64,000 nucleotides of DNA from Nymphaea colorata (taxonomy: Eukaryota; Streptophyta; Magnoliopsida; Nymphaeales; Nymphaeaceae). Shown in pieces: positions 36,990-48,335 of this stretch. A program made the translations under genes and the position numbers. The notes beneath the pieces are model-generated. The model did no database searches. It was given only the letters and a program-made list of their open reading frames with translations, and was not told where the DNA came from. The DNA is taken from assembly GCF_008831285.2 (NCBI RefSeq), contig NC_045146.1, positions 19,089,149 through 19,153,148 of the forward strand. Reading direction: 5' to 3'. The number at the start of each line of letters is the position of its first letter. Position 1 is the stretch's first letter.

Positions 36990-38020
36990 GGTTTAAGGTT
37001 TCTAAATTGATAATCTTCCAAAATATGTACCTCCGATTTCGAGCTTTTGCTTTTAAGATGACAATTGGTTCAAAAATTTCATCAAAAAACTGCCATTTCT
37101 TCAACACATATAATCTCTACTATTTTTAATTTGATTCTTGTTCTGTTTTTGTATTCAGAAAAAATTTTATCAATTATTTTGCAATTGTGAAAGAACAAGG
37201 AAAAAAACTTGGCACCCCGGGATCAATGCAAAGGCCAAGATAAGCAAAATAGTCCAACTTCACCTCCAAAAGAATGTCTCATCTACTTATAGATGAGATA
37301 CGTTTAAAAAGAAACAAAATAATTGATTAAAGTTAAAAAAGAGATGTATATGAATCAATTGCGGAGCCAAGAAACAATGATTAAAAATAAGTAACAACTT
37401 TATAAGAATAAAAGAATTCATAAAGAATAAAACAAAAGAAAATTCACAAGAAGCCTTAGAGAAGGTCCCAATGAACTTGGCCTTCATCAACGCGAGGGCA
37501 CTTGCATCACTTATAGTTGTTTATGAGTTGGCTTACCTTCTATGACATACTTTCTGGAGCTTTCTGCGGCAGTTTCTGCACTACTGAAGGTGCTTCAGCG
37601 AAATGATCTTCAGTGACATGTTTCTCCAAGACGCAACAATCAAACTTTCACTGATGGTTTTTCTATCTTTACTGACATATTTTAGCGCTAGTGAAGAGTG
37701 GTATTCATGTAACATATCTCCTTATCCTTAATCTAAAGACGAGCTCCAAAAGAATATGATTCATAAACAAGATAAAAAGGTTACATGAACAATGATTAAT
37801 ATCTTTGTGAATAAATGTATTTCATAATTATTTTTCTGATAGCTAGGCATACTATTGTTGAGCAGACCTTATACCAGTTTATAATAGAGATACTATGGAT
37901 ACAGTGTTCAAGTACTGACCTTCTTAGTATGCTCTTCAAGGTGGATTTCGAGTGAGCAGGAGGAAATCTGACACTGATAAATTGAACAAGTATGGTCATC
38001 CCAGGTTAATAGGATCCTCC
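36990..38020. other. Intergenic, no gene recognised
   Basis: AT-rich sequence upstream of URI with no coding, RNA or clear repeat structure. Confidence 0.6.
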
Positions 38021-38024
38021 TTTT

Positions 38025-38170
38025 TTAAGCTTGAGCATCGGGCCGACCGGACAACCAAAATCCAGGCCTGAGGCCGGCACGACCATTAAAACCTGAGCCC
38101 GAGCTTGATCCAGTGCCATTTTATCCGAGCTCGGGCCTGAGTCAGGCCGGGTACCCGTCAGCGGGCTAGT
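38025..38170. repeat. GC-rich GGGCCC-type dispersed repeat fragment
   Basis: Recurrent CGGGCC, GAGCCCGAGC and GGGTACCCG motifs beginning with GAGCATCGGGCCGACCGG. This belongs with the GC-rich repeats at 16925-17482 and 39691-39940. Confidence 0.5.
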
Positions 38171-38292
38171 CCTCATGTCCTTCCTGAGTGGCAAGAGGGT
38201 GGCAATGTTGGGGGCGCAAAAAGGAAAGAGTGGGATGTGGTTGCTCTTGCTTGTGGCATAACAAGTCTCCCTACAGGGAAGGCATGCATGAT

Positions 38293-38490
38293 GAGTTATT
38301 AGCTCAGTGGTAGAGCGTGCCCTAATAAGGCTTTGAGGGCTGGAGTGAAGGTCGGAGCTCCCCCTACCTTCTTTCCCTTATTACTCCAAGATCCAGAGCT
38401 GCTTTTGGTGCCTTGGGGTGGTGTTCCTGTTGTGCTTCAACTTGCACATTGATTGCACTCTTTTTGCAGCATAGAGAATTGATGTCATGA
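38293..38490 (+). mobile_element. tRNA-derived SINE-like element
   Basis: TAGCTCAGTGGTAGAGCG at 38300-38317 is a perfect tRNA D-arm/box A. A degraded box B (AAGGTCGGAGCTCC) follows some 30 bases later. The next 130 bases match a truncated copy at 5014-5135. There is no credible anticodon or T arm, so this is not a tRNA gene. Confidence 0.6.
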
Positions 38491-38689
38491 GAGTTCAAAA
38501 TGAAAACTACCCGCCTATCAACCCCCACCCCGTCCGTTGCACCAACCCTGTTAAGAATAGAGATCCTCTAGGTTCTATTATTTGCATATGTTTCAATTTG
38601 TTTCCACTCATCGGCTATAGTTTTCCAGTTATTGGAATAATGTTCATGTTCATCCAACTCACATTCAACATTCAACTTAAAGACGCAAA

Positions 38690-38960
38690 GGGATTGGAGT
38701 CGGATGGCACTCACCCTTTATCAAGTTTAGATTCTAGGCAATCAGATTCGGATTCAAAGTTGAATTCAGACCCTTGTTATTAAGATTGAATTCAGATCGG
38801 AGTAGTATAAATGCTACATACATTTGTATATATCAGGTTCAATCTTCATCATTCCCGGTTGGATATGAATCCTGGATACAGATTCCAGTCTTGAAACTGC
38901 TTATCAAATCTGAATCCGGTTAGTAATTTGATTCAGAATTCTTTATCAAATCTAACAAAA
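38690..38960. repeat. GAATCCGAAT-type dispersed repeat, poor copy
   Basis: Recurrent GATTCGGATTC, GAATTCAGA and AATCTGAATCCGG motifs, as in the copies at 4600, 11690 and 41690. No defined end was found. Confidence 0.4.
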
Positions 38961-39690
38961 GGGATTCAAAACGAGATGGAAATCGGCATTTCTATGCACT
39001 GTTATGAACAGAAGAATGGTTTAGCCCTTTGAAGCTGAGCGAGTGACCTTACCCACCCGAATCACATATCGATACTGCACCCAGCCAATGCCAAATATGT
39101 GTGTGATCGTAGAAGCAGGGTCACCCGACCCAGCCCACATTGACCAGGCCGGACCGGACCGGACTGGACCGAGCTCAAACTGGTCTTCCATTAGAATTAG
39201 CAAAAGCAATGTCTCCTTTCATACTTCGGATTCTATTATGGGTGATTCTTGTACGATAGAATGTGATAAGTGAGATTTTGAGTAAGTGTTTAGCGTGAAG
39301 ATATCGAAATAATGAGTCACCCGTTCCCTTGAAGTGAACATATTTGAGATCACCAAATGCTCAGGAGTTTCCTCTATTCGATCATTTTCTTTTTTATTGC
39401 TAGATTTCTCGTTTGTATGCATCTTCTCTTTATTTCCCGAGTCTCTAATGAGTTATCAATAGAGTTGGAGAAGATCAAGAGCTCTTTAAAGTCAGTATTC
39501 TGGTTCAGTTTGAATTCGAACAGCAATCTTATGCTTTTTTCCAACATACAAATTAATACACCCGAATCTGCACCACCTTTGTCGTTTGGTCACCTGAGCG
39601 GGCCTTCTCACATGTGCCTCGGTCTGTCTTAAGCCCTGCATTTGAACCCAAGTTGGTGCTCTTAACCAGTGCTAACATGTCCCTAGTCTA

Positions 39691-39940
39691 GGCCAGGTCG
39701 ATGCCCAGCCTTAATTAAGATAAGGATGCCGATCTCTAGAGCTGCAGCCTAGGCCGCGGCCGACTCCTTATCAGGCCAGATCGGGCCGGGCCAGGTCGAT
39801 GCCCAGCCTTAATTAAGATAAGGATGCCGATCTCTAGAGCTGCAGCCTAGGCCGCGGCCGACTCCTTATCAGGCCACGCCGAGCTGGGCCAGCTCGATGT
39901 CCAGCCTTAATTATGATAAGGATGTCCATCTCTCAAGGTC
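39691..39940. repeat. 98-bp tandem array, about 2.5 units
   Basis: Units start at 39691, 39789 and 39887, a period of exactly 98 bp. Each begins GGCCAG(G/C)TCGATG(C/T)CCAGCC. The first two units are identical over about 86 bases (through GACTCCTTATCAGGCCA) and differ only at their ends. The third is shorter and more diverged. The unit shares the CCCAGCCTTA end with the DXR-intron repeat. Confidence 0.92.
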
Positions 39941-40539
39941 AATGTCAGGCAGTACCAGAGTCAACTCATGGCTGCCCAAAGTCTCTGGTTCAAAAACACG
40001 CCCATGAAAAAAACAATCTCTTCGAACTTCAAAAAATCAACTTTGTGTAGGGCTGTGTTTTGAAAAAATCTATAAGCAGATGGGGATAGATAAGATGCAT
40101 TTCTTGTTGAAAAGATATCGGTTTATATGTGCATCTTTCGATTATTTCTGGCACATTTGTGTTCAAAATGGTGATTAACAAAATATTTAATCAGACAAAA
40201 ACCATTAATATTTAAAGAGAAGGAAAAAGAAAGGTTTTTTGGAAGGAATATTACTAAATATTTTAGTTTGCCAGTTTCCTTCTTGGAGCGTCCAGTGAAT
40301 GGTGAAACGACTCAAACACCGAACTTGTCCACGTTGAGTCGAACTGGAACAGCCATTTGCGGCTGATGCAAGCACGTTCTGAGGATGATGAAAGTGAAAC
40401 AACTCAAACATGGTTGTGCTTGTCTATTCAGACTTCAAAACAAGCCAGATTCTTAGATGTAGAAGGGTATGGCTTTCGTAATTTTACATAGAAAGTAGAT
40501 TTTCTTAAGCAAACATGAATAAAAACGTAGAAGGCTTGC

Positions 40540-40720
40540 AGGTTCAGTGGAGCTAGCCAGGGGTGAAGCCAAAGGAGGTTCCCTAGGGGTTTTAGCCCTC
40601 CCCCTTCAAATTTTTTTTTTTTTTAATTTACATGGAAATTTTAGAAAATTTTAGTTGTCTTATATAAAAATTTTGAAAAATGATATTTATCTTGTCAAAA
40701 TTTTAGCTCCACCCTTAAGC
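40540..40720 (+). repeat. Dispersed repeat fragment
   Basis: GGGGTGAAGCCAAAGGAGG followed by a CCCTCCCCCTTC block, T run and AT-rich tail ending AGCTCCACCCTT. Similar in layout to the fragment at 3208-3430. No coding content. Confidence 0.35.
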
Positions 40721-41229
40721 TAGCAACCATTGTATGGTGGACACAAATGCTTGTTCTTCTTGTTCCTAGGGTGCCAAGGACTGGACGCCCCGTTCCTAAG
40801 GTTCCAAGAATAAAAAAAATCAAACACGCACTGCATGGGCCAGCCCATCACAAGAGTTATTGAATAATCAAGTCCTTTTAAATAGCTTAGGAACGTATGT
40901 GATGCCGCACGCAAGAGCGTCATTTTCAGGATTCAGTGGGTCCATTTGGATCTAGTTGTATTTTCTTTTGGATACTTTTAGTTTGTTTAGAATATTAGAT
41001 CTAATTTAATGATACAAATACAATTAGGAATTTCTATTCGCTTTTCCTTTTTTATATTCAAATAAACGAGAGGTTTGGTGCTTAGTGGAGTTCAGATTGA
41101 ATAAAACTATGAGCTCTTATTTCCTCTTTCTTATTCTCTTGCAAATCTAATTCAATTTGCACCAGTTCACTACACTAGCTTATATAATTCACAAGTTTAA
41201 ACAAAAAATCTTCCTCATAGAGTGATAGA

Positions 41230-41425
41230 GAAAGACCAGTGGCGGAGTCAGAAAATTTTTTAAAAGGACAATGATTCACAGATTATCATACTTGAAGGGG
41301 CACTTACATATATAACAATATTAAACTATTTTAATGTAAAAATGATATCCATTTTGAAACCGGATCACAAACTATGGTCCCCCAATTTGACAAATGGGCC
41401 CTATTTTTTTATTTTATTGTAAGAA
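41230..41425 (+). repeat. Dispersed repeat with GTGGCGGAGTCAG head
   Basis: Begins AGTGGCGGAGTCAGAAAAT and continues AT-rich. Complementary heads (GCTCCGCCACT, GGCTCCGTCACTGGCA) occur near 44590 and 42830, so copies lie in both orientations. Confidence 0.4.
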
Positions 41426-41515
41426 TATCATAAAACTTTTTGAAATAAGTGTGAGAACGAGGCAATGGGACCTGATCAACCATCACATAGACCTATCTTT
41501 TATTGGCGCCCACAT

Positions 41516-41519
<4 letters not shown>

Positions 41520-41594
<75 letters not shown>
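41520..41594. repeat. Compound (TA)n(GA)n microsatellite
   Basis: A TA run of about 26 units passes into a GA run. It is the reverse complement of the layout at 10711-10778 and the same as that at 44721-44776. Confidence 0.95.
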
Positions 41595-41689
41595 ACAGAA
41601 ATGGTTAGATTTGTGAAAATTACAATTGAGAGAGGCAAAGAACATGTTATAGACTAATTATTGAAATCTACTTCAATGGATCGAATTGG

Positions 41690-42012
41690 ATACACTCTTA
41701 ACTTATAGCTGTTTTTTTTTTTTTTTTACATATTCATATACTTGGATTCAAATACAAATGACAAAAAGTCATAATTGAATTTGAATTTGAAATCTGATTT
41801 CACAATTTGAATCCAGTCTGAATCCAATTTTTACGTTCATAACTTACCTGGATATTTATGCATATTTGAATCCAAATCAAACCATATATCATTTTTCAAA
41901 TCTCAATCCAACTTGGCTTCTTAATCAGATATTGAACTTTTTCTATATACAATTTTTTTTGAAACGGATCGGTTGGATATCCAATTTAAATAAAAAACAT
42001 TAACATCCCTAA
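41690..42012. repeat. GAATCCGAAT-type dispersed repeat, copy 3
   Basis: GAATTTGAATTTGAAATC, TTTGAATCCAGTCTGAATCC and related motifs, ending ACATTAACATCCCTAACTTC. The end matches copy 2 (ATTGACATCCCTAATCTTC). Confidence 0.6.
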
Positions 42013-42029
42013 CTTCAAGTAGCAACAGC

Positions 42030-42200
42030 CTTAAACCTGAAATGTGAGGGAAGGGAGTCCCAGCTTGGATATGAGGTAAACAAGCATAGTTATTGGAGGT
42101 GTCATAAGTAGTGCCCATGAGAATCAAACCGGAAGTGTGCCCTATGTCTGATCGGCTAGCGATGCATCTTGGGGCGTGAGAGAGCGGCAAAGAGATTTTT
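42030..42200 (-). mobile_element. SINE-like element (minus strand)
   Basis: On the minus strand a box A-like GCTAGCCGATCAGACATAG is followed by box B-like CCGGTTTGATTCTCATGG and GGGCACTAC, as in the copy at 6480-6660. A T run on the plus strand at 42196-42212 lies on the opposite side from that expected for the tail, so the ends are uncertain. Confidence 0.45.
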
Positions 42201-42259
42201 TTTTTTTTTTTTGGTTGGGTTAAGACAGCATAACAAGGGCAGAAATATCATCTTTCGTG

Positions 42260-43680
42260 CCTCCTAATCAATCCAAGTTAGCAATGAACTCAAGTTAATT
42301 GAATGATGATGAGAGAAATGAAGCCCATCTTTATTTAAAAATGACAAACCAGCTGAGCCCTTTCCTATGGGCCTAAAGGATGGTATCATGGCCAACATCC
42401 CAAAAAAAGAAAGAAAAGATAAGAACAGATTTGGAAAAAAAAAATCAAGTGTAAAAAAATTCAAATGGGGAGATTACAATGAAAATACATATATATTAAG
42501 AAGGTTGGCTATCTACAAATCATGTGAAACCAAAAGTCACCTTAATTGATTTAAAACATATCTGTCATGCTTACTTAGGAACATTTGCACAATATGTTAC
42601 TAACAAGGGTGACCCAGAAACTTGAGCATCATTGCTAAAAATAAAGAACCCCAAAAGTAGGTAGCCTGTAGTCGGGACTTAGGCGAGTCAAGGTCAGGTG
42701 AGTCAAAATGGAGTCGGCCTGCCGCAGGTCCGGCGGTGATAACAATTACTACCTACCCTAAACCTAAACCTTGAACCCGAAAAGTTTCGGGGTTCATGGT
42801 GGGTATGCATCCATCCTAGTCCACACGTGGCTCCGTCACTGGCACCAAATAGCGAGTTAATCAAGTATTTTCTAGATTAACAAGACTATTAAAATATAAG
42901 TGGGCGTGATTGGTCAAAGTAGAAAAGAAAATTTTATTAATGAAGAAAAGAGTATGGTCGTTTAGTGTGTATGAAGACTTGCTCTACATGACATAATTGC
43001 TGATGAAGAAAAAGCTGTAAGAAGATGAACCAAATCCAAATAAATATGGCTTGAAGCAAGTGAGAGAGATCGTAGGCATGAAATGAGGAAGGGAAAAAAG
43101 CGACAGCTTTGAAGAAAATGCAGAGAATATCGCTTTCTTTCATGTCCCGGACAAAATTCGGTGGAAAATTTTTCCCGAGCACCGTGAGCCCCACGCATAG
43201 AATCCTGCCATTGCGTGCACTTTACTCAAGTAAAAGGAATTGTAGATATAAAGAATACAATTGAACAAATTCTTTGATACCCACCTCTCATTTCTCATTT
43301 CTTCGAGAGTAGTTATTGAGAAAAGGAACTATATTAGAAGTGTAATATGAATATATATATAGAAAGCCTTACGTATCAATCTTGAACATACAAGTCAAAA
43401 AATTCATACCATCGATCTCTGAATTCTGAAAATATCAATTCCTGAAATCCAAAAGTTCACTCCATCGATTTCTAAATTGTGAAAAGGTTTCATCTATGTA
43501 CATCAGAAAAACATGCAGTTTGCAAGTTTTTTTAGACAAGATGTTCATAACTTTTTTTTCATTTTTTTTTTGAAAAATGATTTAAAAAAAAAAATTTGCA
43601 GGTCATCTATTCTGTATCTTTTGAGTACCAATGAAATCTTTTAAAAATATTATTTTTATTAAAATAAAACCATTTAAATG
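42260..43680. other. Intergenic, no gene recognised
   Basis: AT-rich sequence. Open frames at 42937-43198 on the minus strand are short and unlike any family I know. A dispersed-repeat head lies near 42830. Confidence 0.5.
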
Positions 43681-43687
43681 AACTTTT

Positions 43688-43880
43688 AAGTTGATGGGAC
43701 ATCACAAGTTCCAAACTTTTACACTATCATCGAACCGATGTGAAGTTTACTTTTACCAGCAAGCTGATGGGACATCACAAGTTCAAATCCAGAAGGGGAC
43801 AGAAGGCCGACTAGTGGGCTGCGAAGCCATCAGCTTACTTAACCCAATCCGGTAGCGAGGGTCTGCCTAACCCCGGCTTA
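43688..43880 (+). repeat. Direct repeat with SINE-like box B
   Basis: AAG(T/C)TGATGGGACATCACAAGTTC occurs at 43688 and 43761, a 73-bp offset with one difference. The second copy continues as CAAGTTCAAATCCAGAAGG, a tRNA box B-like string, then a GC-rich body to about 43880. This could be a tandemly duplicated SINE head. Confidence 0.45.
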
Positions 43881-44639
43881 CCAATCAAACACGGTACTCA
43901 TTTTGGTATGAAAATAGATGTGCTTCCATATTTTAAAGATGATATGAGCATCGAGACAAGTAGTTAGGTTTACTATGTAGACATATTTATGATTCTATTC
44001 TTCAAAAAGTTAGGCCCTGATTGTGTTCTCATAAGGTAAGTTGATGTCACATACATAATTTCTTAGGTGACATCATCTCTAGGTTTTAGGTTACATCATG
44101 TTCTGGTAGAACTGCACCTTGTTTTGGCCTTATAGTATTTTGCATATTTTAAATTAGAGCAATATGGTCTTACAATGCGAAAAGTGCAGCTAAGTCTTAT
44201 GTCCCGGGTGCGATTTTCTCGTGTTTGAAAGAAAAACAAGTATAAGCACAGAAAGCCCACACTGTTGACATTTAAGACATTACACAATGTGTTCTATGGT
44301 TGGAAAACATGACTTCAATCTCAACTGTTAGGTTTTTTGGTATGAATATGATATCGTTTGAGTTTGTCTGTTTGTAATGAATGTGAGTTTCAACTAGATA
44401 GAGAATTTACTACTCAAACCAAGTAGTCAAGCACACCGAATGTGAGATTAAATTGTCAGTTGGGCAGAAGAGAAAGAGACACTAGTGGCCGAGCCACAGT
44501 GGGCTGGTGTCGGCGGCTTTCAATAAAGTGGACCTACATCCAGCCGTAAGAACGGACCCAGGTTTGCTTGTTATATGCTCCTCAACCACAAATCTCTAGC
44601 TCCGCCACTTGTTAGAGCTATCGACGTAGATGGGACAGT

Positions 44640-44714
44640 AAAATAGAGCCGGAAGGGCGCTGCACCCGTGTTGACATGATTGGACGCAGGTTCGAGTACG
44701 AGACATGAGTGACT

Positions 44715-44776
<62 letters not shown>
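44640..44776 (+). mobile_element. SINE-like head followed by (TA)n(GA)n
   Basis: GAGCCGGAAGGGCGCTGCACC and, some 30 bases on, box B-like GCAGGTTCGAGTACGAGAC are followed after about 25 bases by a TA run (44721-44745) and a GA run (to 44776). The microsatellite may have grown from the tail region of the element. Confidence 0.4.
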
Positions 44777-44780
<4 letters not shown>

Positions 44781-45404
44781 ATTTTGGCAATGTATACTTT
44801 ATAAGTAATGAATATACGTTAGGTGTATCTCTTCAATCTCCAGTTATTTATGAACAATGATCTCGTGAATATCAATCCATAAATGGCTGCATGACAATCA
44901 CTTTGCGTTCTTCGTTTAAACACTGCTCGAAGTATAGACTTAATCCGCAAGTTACATGCCATGTCTAAAATTGCATATTATAATCACCAAATGCTTATGA
45001 GATTTGATCAAGTGAGGATGAAGACCGAGTGAGTTGGGGTTGCCTTGGAACCCAAGAATCTAGGAACCCTGTGAGGGTTGGGGTTGTCTTGGGCCCTAAG
45101 TAACTAGAAACCAGGTGACATTTACATGACCAAATGTGATCAAACCTTCTAGATATTCATTCGTAATGAGGATTCCGAACCAGAAAATTTTAATGGCAAG
45201 TGCGTCGCCTCAGTGGCTACAAGACAGAGACATCACCTAAATGAGTGGTCAATTTTGCTGTGTCATATACTCAATAGGCCTCAATGAAAAGCCTTGACAG
45301 CCAAGAAATCAGGCAGCATACTCATTTATGTAAAAAAAATGAATGTTTATATTCCATCTTTTGTTTTTCTGAAAATTTGATTTTGCTAAAACACTAGGAC
45401 TATG

Positions 45405-45500
45405 AGAGCGTTTGGTAATAGGAACAGTGAACGCAGTGTCCCATGAATTTTCGAAAGATTGTGTTCCAAGAGATGCAGTGTTTCTATTACCAAATGCTCT
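45405..45500. mobile_element. Short MITE-like inverted-repeat element, 96 bp
   Basis: The left end AGAGCGTTTGGTAATAGGAA and the right end, read inward on the other strand, AGAGCATTTGGTAATAGAAA, match at 20 of 22 positions when the next CA is included. About 50 bases lie between. No clear target duplication flanks it. Confidence 0.7.
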
Positions 45501-45824
45501 GAATTGGTATGTTACACATGGTATATAAGGGGTTTTGATTCTTGGTTGCAATAAATGCATTTTGGATCTAACTGGGCTCATATTTGACTTTAAGGAGTCA
45601 ATTAATTTCAACTTAAGGTGCGAATAGGGCTGCTTGGCTTGGGACCCAGTGAGTGGACATGCCAATGGTGCTGGAAAACAACTTCAAACTACTATATATT
45701 ACATGGAACCTCATCTGCCATAAACGAGGTACTGCTAAATTTAATTGATCTAAAGTTACCCAGCCATCTAAAATGCAGGTGGATGATTGGAAAAAAAAAC
45801 ATGGATAGACAGTCTTGATTAGAT

Positions 45825-46050
45825 GGCTCGATGACTATAGCTAACCAGAGTCATCGTTCATCCCATTATATATATATATATATATATTGTAGTTTACACT
45901 TTTTTTTGTCTTTGTTTTTCTCTCAATCATACATTTGCTTTAGATGGACGGCATTAATTAGATGGCTCACTAACTTGAGTCATCATTCATCCCTTTATAT
46001 ATATATATATATAAAGGGATGAATGTATATATATATATATATATATATTG
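45825..46050. repeat. Duplicated AGATGGCTC block with a perfect 40-bp palindrome
   Basis: The block AGATGGCTC...AGTCATC(G/A)TTCATCCC...TATATA occurs at 45820-45888 and 45957-46010. The second ends in a perfect 40-bp palindrome at 45985-46024: ATTCATCCCTTTATATATAT and its exact reverse complement. Further TA runs follow. Confidence 0.85.
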
Positions 46051-48335
46051 TCTAAGTTTTAATTTTTTGTAGTTGCATTATTGTAAGCATTTCAAGTAGT
46101 TGTACGAAAGAAAACGGATTTTCGGAGTTGTTGGTTTCTATCAAGTTGATCATGTGGATTACAACTATACAATTAAATATATCGATGAACCAACAAGATA
46201 GTCAAATTAAATAAGTCACACCTTTGCTGTTAAAGAATACGGTTCTCGCATTGAAGAGATTTACAAGGTCAATTGGACACGACCAATCAGATCTAATTGT
46301 TCATGGTAGCACAATTTATAATATTTTAGTTTTTATCATGATTTTTATAAAAATTAAATATTACCCATCCATATACAGAGTAGAGTCAACTCGAGCCAAA
46401 GGAGTTGTTCACCTTAAAACACATGGTATTTTTCTTCTATAAATGTATTGATTTATTTTGTTTATTGTTTGTCGCTCACACATCTCATTTTCTCTAATGA
46501 TTGAGAGTTGATCGACACAATTGACACAATTAAATGGTTGACACGATTATGCCGATGTGGTGAATCGGCCGGTTCACCCACGCAGCTCGATCAATCAGCA
46601 CGAAATATTAGAAGATTATTTTTAAAAAAATAAATAAAACATAAAAAATTTAATTGTAAATAATAATTTAAAAAATTAACTAAAAATTGATGCAACACTC
46701 TAAAATTGCCCCATTTTAAGCATTTGGTAACGAGCACAGTAGTATATTGTTTTGTATATAAGTCCTAAAGATTAATGAATTTTTTACTACATGTTAAAGC
46801 AATATGCGACTATCGTAAAACGTCGGGAAAGCGTATCTTTGTCTCGTGGTTAATTAGGTGATTAAGAAAGATCGACCGAAGAAAGGTCAACGTAATTTTC
46901 CGAAAAGACAGGGGTAGATCAGGTCAACATGTTTACTTCTGGAACCTCTCGCACGAAACCGTGTTTACTTTTTATGCAACGAATTTTGAATTCAACTTTT
47001 TTGTGGTCAACATATTATTATATTATATTCTGGATTTTATTTTTTTCACAAACTCGTGCTCCCCTTTGTCGGCAATTGACATGTACGTGCTTCCTTCCTT
47101 TGGGCAGAATGGAAACTTAACGTTTCTTTTTTTTATTGCCTTTCCAAAGCTCGCAAATTTCAACAATTTCCGTAAATGAAACTTGGTGTTGTGTTCCCGT
47201 TTTCAAGAAAATATTGGAATTTTAAATTTAATAAAATGTTTTAAAATTTGCCAATTCATGGTCGAATGTTGTTTGATTCGATGTTTTTGTAGAAAAATGG
47301 TGTGGCGCCGATGCCGATATTTACCACATTAATGTTGCCAACAAGACAAAAACTTGGTTTATGATTGCCTCTTCACTTATTAAATTAAGAGTGTAAAATT
47401 AATTCTTTACGATGTAATATTTCTTTGAAAAGATAATTTCAAAGAGAGGAGTATTGGATAAAATTTAATTAAATTGGACTTGACAATTCACATCTTAGAT
47501 CCAAGACTGCATTAGTTTGTAAAAATCTTAAATCAATCCACCTTACATGTGAAAAACCATGAATCTAAAATCAAATGAAAGATTTTTTAAGTTTCTAGTG
47601 ACCACAAATCACTGGGATTACATTTAAAAAAAAAAAAAGTGGATTCCTGTCTTGTTAGTAGTACAAATGTTTTTTCATGAAAATTAAAACGATTAAAATG
47701 ACATCCTCCTCATGACATATATCCTTACGTAGTTAAAATAATAGAAAAATGAAATTGGCATAAAAATAGGAATATAAAGAATGAATTTCATAACTAAAGC
47801 TGAAATTGTCAACTGCTTAAAATAAATCAGTTGTAGAACTGAAGAAAAAGAAGTATATTCTCACAAAGCATAAGCCAATCCACTCAAAGAAGATTCGGCT
47901 CCATTGTACTCCTAAAACCTAATCTAATTAAAAAAATAATAATGAAATTAAAATTAATTATTTCAACAACCTGCCAAAAAATAATCTTGTCTCCCGCCCT
48001 CACTGCCTTATCGTCCAAGCTTCCAACATTCTCATGTTCACACGCAAAAGACAAGCATCTATAGGGAAATCCGGTCACCGGAAAACCAAAAAGGTCGCCG
48101 GAAGAATTAGTCCAATACCTCCAAAAACCGCAATACACCGAAAGTAAAAAGGAATATGTACAATGTGAACATCAAGACTGTACTCAGAGTCGTACCACCT
48201 TAAAGAATTCTCCTTTACATGATATTAAAAGAAAAAGAAATAAAAAAAGAAGATAAAATCTCACATATTTCATTTTTAGTAATTTTAATTCCTCATTTTG
48301 CGAGAAAAGGGGAAGAAAAAAAAGAACAGGGAAGA
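46051..48335. other. Intergenic and presumed DUF1645 3' flank
   Basis: Very AT-rich, with many short homopolymer runs and no gene recognised. The last 100-150 bases would be the 3' UTR of the DUF1645 gene. Confidence 0.6.

Noticed and set aside
38293-38370. Functional tRNA gene
   Set aside because: Box A is perfect, but there is no proper anticodon arm, T arm or matching acceptor stem, and the downstream body is repeated elsewhere as a SINE would be.
39691-39940. CRISPR-like array
   Set aside because: The units are contiguous 98-bp tandem repeats without spacers, in a plant genome.
42760-42790. Telomere-like CCCTAAA repeats
   Set aside because: Only two or three imperfect units; likely chance or the end of a dispersed repeat.
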